The notes under the pieces are model-generated. The model did no database searches, was not told where the DNA came from, and was given only the letters and a program-made list of their open reading frames with translations. DNA of 64,000 bases from Chitinophagales bacterium (GTDB lineage Bacteria > Bacteroidota > Bacteroidia > Chitinophagales > Chitinophagaceae), in contig JAATFV010000226.1 in assembly GCA_015655015.1 (NCBI GenBank), positions 50,291-114,290 of the forward strand, in the 5' to 3' direction. Positions 60,446 through 64,000 of the stretch are shown here, piece by piece; the first letter of the stretch is position 1; every line of letters starts with the position of its first letter. Both the position numbers and the translations under genes were made by a program.

Positions 60446-62983
60446 TCAGAATCTTGCCACTAATTTCAGGTTAAGCAGGCGGGGGGTGAGGCGGTTAGGC
60501 AGGGCGTAGGTGGTATTGGAAAAGTCCTTGATCAGGGTGTACGAGATGGTATTGTCCCTGTCAATGAGGTTGAATACTTCCAGGGTAGCCCAGATATTCT
60601 CAAAATTACGGAAGGGGCTATGGCTCCGGCGATTGCCCTTTTCACTGTCGAGCAATAAGGCGCTGAAGCCGACGTCGATACGAATATAAGGATCGATGGT
60701 CAGCGCATTGCGGTAGCGGAGATTGCCGGGAATATTGAAAGGCAGGTTACTGCCATAGAGGAAGTTCAGGTACACTTTCAGGTTCTTATTGGTAGCGAGA
60801 TAATCCTGCAGGAAGACACCGAGGGTGAAGAGACGGTCGGTCGGCCGTCGAACCCAGCCTGCCCTGGTCTTTGCACTGTCGATGGGGTTATGCAGGGAGT
60901 CCAGAGTATAAGTATAAAAAGAAGTATCGATCTTCTCCATGGACTTCATGAATCCAAGGCTGATCCAGCTCTCGGCATCTTTTACCAATTCGCCGAACAA
61001 ACGGAACTCAAGTCCGGTGGCATAGGCTTTCGCGTCATTGAGCCCGAAATACTGTATGTGTACGTTGTTAATATCATAGGGGTCCACCCGCGACATTTGC
61101 TTGTAGTAGGCTTCGGAGGTGAAGCGGAAAGGGCGGTCTCCCATTTTGAAGTTATGGTCTATCCCGGCCACTACCTGCCAGCTGCGTTGTGCTTTGAGGT
61201 CTTTGTTAAGGACGCCGTCCGGTCGTAACATTTCCCGGAAGAAGGGCGGTTGATCATAAATGCCCAGGGCTGCCCGGTAGACAATATCTTTGGATGATTG
61301 CCGGGGTTTCCAGGAAACGCCGATCCTGGGAGAGAGTAATAGCTCTTTATTGAGCGTATTGTAGTTATAGCGCAGTCCTCCCTGTACCGTAAAACCGCTG
61401 CTGTCTTTGAAAAGGAGATTGTCCTGTATAAAGCCGGTCAGGCGGGTGATGGACAGGTCGTCTTTGGATTTCGCCACGTTGCTGAGTCCCGGAACGCCGG
61501 CGTTGTACGGGAGGGAATAACCGGCCGAATCCTGGTATTGCCATTCATTCAATTGATCGTGCACTACCTGCTGTTCTACGCTCAGGCCCCATTGAACGAA
61601 ATGCCGGCGAAGACTAAGATACCCCTTATGGGTGGCATTCCATACGGTGATATCCAGCCGGTCCCGGGCATAGTTCTGATAAGTGCCTGCTCCCAATGGA
61701 TTGGTGATGAGCCCGAAGGTAGGACTGCTCTTGTCGAAGTCACGGTCGCCAAACAAATACGTTCCGGTGATATCATAAGACTGGTTCTCCCTGTCTTCAA
61801 ACCGGGAGGCCATCCATTTCAGCTTCAGGTCTTTTGTCACCTGTTGTGTCAGGGACAATCCCAGCATATTGGTCTGGTATTTATCGATCTCCTGACCTGA
61901 GAAGTAGGTGTCCAGTCCCAGGTTGGCTGTGTAATAAGGGGAGAATACAGAGGATGTCAATTGACTGGATTGGGGGATCAGGTGGAACTTCGTCTGGGAA
62001 ATGGCGCCCATTAATTCCAACAGGTTCCTGTTGTTTAGCTGGTAAGTGAAGAGCGCCTGGAAGTCGGCAGAGGAGGGGGCGTAGTTGCCTTTTGTATCCT
62101 GGCTGCTGAACAGGGTCTTATTGGTCCGGTTGCGTGCTCCTACCAGGTAGGTGAATTTGTTGTTGGCGCTGGCGCCTTCCAGGTGCAGGCCTTGTTCCAG
62201 CAGGCCCAGGTAAGCGGAACCTCCAAAGCTGCGGGGTTTTTTATATTGAATGTCCAGGGCCGAAGACATTTTATCTCCATATTTCGCCTGGAAGCCTCCG
62301 GTGTAAAAGCTGACGCTTTTTGTCATCTCCGGATTGATGAAGCTCAGTCCTTCCTGTTGTGCGTTATTCACCAGGTAGGGGCGGAACACTTCAAAATCAT
62401 TTACATAGATCAGGTTCTCATCATAGTTGCCCCCCCGGACGGAGTACTGGGAAGTCAGCTCGTTATTGGATCCTACGAGGATCTTGATGAGGCTTTCGAT
62501 GCCGCCGATAGGAGCGGGGATATTGATCGCATTTTTGGGGTTGATCTTTACCAGGCCGGCTTCCCGGCTTTCCCGCTGGTCGGAGACGACGACTTCCTGA
62601 AGCTGCCGGGCGCCTCTTTCCAACCGGACAACGATGTGTTCCTCTTCTTTCTCATTCAATAGAAAATTGCGTTGTTCCGTCCTGAAGCCGGTGAAAGAGA
62701 ATACCAGGGCAAACGCTTTTTCAGCCGGGACCCTTATCCGGAAAGTACCGGAATCACCGGTAATGAAACCGGATTGTTTGCCAAGAATGACCACGGATAC
62801 TCCTGCAAGCGCCTGCTCATTATCGTCGAATATTTTACCGGATACGAAAGCCGTTTTTTTTTGAGCCAGCGCTGACTGGAAGAGCAACAGGGAAGGGAGC
62901 AAGAGTGCGGCGAGTACAATTCTCAATGAAAAGCGTTTAAGATGTCCGAAATTAAACAGATTTGATGGTAAAAAAGAACGCAA
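60446..62983 (-). CDS. TonB-dependent receptor with carboxypeptidase-like N-terminal domain
   Basis: 845 residues. Signal peptide ('IVLAALLLPSLLLFQSALAQ'), carboxypeptidase-regulatory-like domain ('VSGKIFDDNEQALAGVSVVIL'), plug ('SQYSVRGGNYDENLIYVNDFE', 'FQAKYGDKMSSALDIQYKK'), and a beta barrel ending 'LNLKLVARF'. There is no STN domain and no SusD partner, so it is a plain TonB receptor rather than SusC. The frame starts at a TTG (62983) right after an in-frame stop and has no Met before the signal peptide, so a TTG start is required. Substrate not predictable. Confidence 0.9.
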   Translation of the reverse strand: MRSFLPSNLFNFGHLKRFSLRIVLAALLLPSLLLFQSALAQKKTAFVSGKIFDDNEQALAGVSVVILGKQSGFITGDSGTFRIRVPAEKAFALVFSFTGFRTEQRNFLLNEKEEEHIVVRLERGARQLQEVVVSDQRESREAGLVKINPKNAINIPAPIGGIESLIKILVGSNNELTSQYSVRGGNYDENLIYVNDFEVFRPYLVNNAQQEGLSFINPEMTKSVSFYTGGFQAKYGDKMSSALDIQYKKPRSFGGSAYLGLLEQGLHLEGASANNKFTYLVGARNRTNKTLFSSQDTKGNYAPSSADFQALFTYQLNNRNLLELMGAISQTKFHLIPQSSQLTSSVFSPYYTANLGLDTYFSGQEIDKYQTNMLGLSLTQQVTKDLKLKWMASRFEDRENQSYDITGTYLFGDRDFDKSSPTFGLITNPLGAGTYQNYARDRLDITVWNATHKGYLSLRRHFVQWGLSVEQQVVHDQLNEWQYQDSAGYSLPYNAGVPGLSNVAKSKDDLSITRLTGFIQDNLLFKDSSGFTVQGGLRYNYNTLNKELLLSPRIGVSWKPRQSSKDIVYRAALGIYDQPPFFREMLRPDGVLNKDLKAQRSWQVVAGIDHNFKMGDRPFRFTSEAYYKQMSRVDPYDINNVHIQYFGLNDAKAYATGLEFRLFGELVKDAESWISLGFMKSMEKIDTSFYTYTLDSLHNPIDSAKTRAGWVRRPTDRLFTLGVFLQDYLATNKNLKVYLNFLYGSNLPFNIPGNLRYRNALTIDPYIRIDVGFSALLLDSEKGNRRSHSPFRNFENIWATLEVFNLIDRDNTISYTLIKDFSNTTYALPNRLTPRLLNLKLVARF

Positions 62984-62996
62984 TTACTGGTATTTT

Positions 62997-63929
62997 ATGT
63001 TTATTAGCGTCATGAATAAGATGATCCTTCCCGCTTTATTTTGTTTTTGGTGTTTTTCAGCCTGCCGGCAGAGCGTCTCCCGGCATACTATCCGGACAGC
63101 TGAAAGCAGTAAAGAAGATGGGAAAGCTTCCCCCGGGCAGGAAGGAATAAAGGACCTGGATACCTCGATGGTATCTTTAAAAACAGCCACAGCGGTGGCG
63201 TTAACGGATGTGATCAGCCAGGTCTGGAAGTTCGAAGATGCCGATAAACCGCATTGGAATGAGATCTTTTGGGATTCGGTGACCGATAAGCGACAATATC
63301 CTGAATTAGCCCTTTTCCCGGATCATTCCGTCACGGCGAATGCCCGCTGCGTATTGCAGATAGGCCAATGGCGGTTGAATAAGGATACGCGGGAGCTGGG
63401 ATTGCTGTTCAGGGGGGGCGGTAAGACGACCTATCTTATCCGGGATATTGCCCTGAAGCAACTATCGCTGGTATGGAATAAGACAAATGGGCCGGCCACT
63501 ATTAAGCTTTCTGCGGAGGCGCTCGTGTACAAACGCCCTTTGGATGATCCCTACTATCCGGCCAATAATCAATGGAGGATTAAACCCGCCGCTTCCGAAA
63601 CGCATGAGCAGATCCGGCAGCGGGTGAAAGGCTGCGTACATTTTTATTCCCTTTTCTTTTTGGATAACCACCTTCGTCAGGAGACGGATATTTCTTTCAT
63701 CGGATTGCCTTCCTGTTTCGTCTGGTATAATGGGGGGATCGGGATGCAGGCAAAGCTGGAGCTGGATAAGAAATGGATCGATTGTTTTTATAACAGCGAT
63801 CAGGCATATACGGGGTATGAGATGGTGTCGTCCCTGTTAGGGCAGCATGTGTTGAAATGGCCGGAGCATCCGGCGAGCTGGGTGGAGCAGACGGGGGAAG
63901 TGCTCGGGCAGCTTGCGGGTAAGTTGTGA
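62997..63929 (+). CDS. Hypothetical lipoprotein
   Basis: 310 residues (a second ATG at 63012 is an alternative start). Lipoprotein signal with 'CFSAC' lipobox. The rest is a soluble domain with many Trp and Tyr residues ('SVTDKRQYPELALFPDHSVTA', 'LGLLFRGGGKTTYLIRDI', 'KWIDCFYNSDQAYTGYEMVSS'). Family not recognised. It starts 13 bases from the divergent TonB receptor start, so the two share a very short promoter region. Confidence 0.7.
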   Translation: MFISVMNKMILPALFCFWCFSACRQSVSRHTIRTAESSKEDGKASPGQEGIKDLDTSMVSLKTATAVALTDVISQVWKFEDADKPHWNEIFWDSVTDKRQYPELALFPDHSVTANARCVLQIGQWRLNKDTRELGLLFRGGGKTTYLIRDIALKQLSLVWNKTNGPATIKLSAEALVYKRPLDDPYYPANNQWRIKPAASETHEQIRQRVKGCVHFYSLFFLDNHLRQETDISFIGLPSCFVWYNGGIGMQAKLELDKKWIDCFYNSDQAYTGYEMVSSLLGQHVLKWPEHPASWVEQTGEVLGQLAGKL

Positions 63930-64000
63930 GCTTGCTGATATGTTTATGTGCGGCTTTCGTTTGGGTTGGCCCGGCAGGACATGCGCAACGGCGCTGATCT
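63930..64000. other. Window end, nothing recognised
   Basis: The last 71 bases follow the lipoprotein stop; no gene, hairpin or promoter is visible before the window ends. Confidence 0.5.

Overview
The window reads as chromosome of a Bacteroidota bacterium, most likely Chitinophagaceae (Chitinophaga-like). Grounds: two FecI-type sigma / FecR anti-sigma / SusC / SusD loci, type IX secretion C-terminal domains, many lipoproteins with Cys-Lys-Lys starts, promoters of the form TTTG-N19-TAnnTTTG, and starts without obvious Shine-Dalgarno sequences. Base composition is mixed, with one clearly AT-rich patch at about 2.1-5.2 kb. No rRNA, tRNA, CRISPR array or insertion sequence was seen.

Layout. 0-2 kb: edge of a lipoprotein gene, then a sigma factor with a TPR anti-sigma-like partner. 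2-5.2 kb: AT-rich island with a TetX-like flavin monooxygenase, an AraC regulator and a secreted protein. 5.4-17.5 kb: glycan-utilisation locus (sigma, FecR, SusC, SusD, PKD lipoprotein, DUF4832 lipoprotein, GH31 glycosidase, LacI regulator). 17.6-19.7 kb: acetyltransferase and MFS exporter. 19.7-28 kb: second sigma/FecR/SusC/SusD/TlpA locus, whose susC carries a one-base frameshift. 28-52 kb: histidine and tryptophan biosynthesis, with unrelated genes inserted. 52.9-55.8 kb: LytTR two-component pair. 55.9-64 kb: a membrane protein, a T9SS-sorted surface protein, pdxJ, a stand-alone T9SS sorting domain, a TonB receptor and a lipoprotein.

The most notable part is the amino-acid region. hisGDC, hisB, trpEGDCFBA and hisHAF(IE) lie in one direction, so the tryptophan operon sits inside a split histidine operon. 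Both hisG and trpE are preceded by a classical transcription attenuator that can be read directly: a short leader ORF with five consecutive His codons (28027-28080) or three consecutive Trp codons (41407-41469), a perfect GC-rich terminator hairpin with a U tract, and an antiterminator arm overlapping the end of the leader ORF. Both leader ORFs start within about ten bases of a Bacteroidota-type promoter. Since hisHAF(IE) follow trpA by 54 bases with no promoter seen, half of the histidine pathway is predicted to be under tryptophan attenuation.

A second theme is small repeats invading the amino-acid genes: a six-copy 22-bp array between hisH and hisA, in-frame 18-bp repeats inside trpG and hisH, a 25-bp duplication over the trpG stop codon, CCCC-TTTA-GGGG palindromes before hisG and trpE, and one such palindrome translated as an N-terminal extension of HisF.
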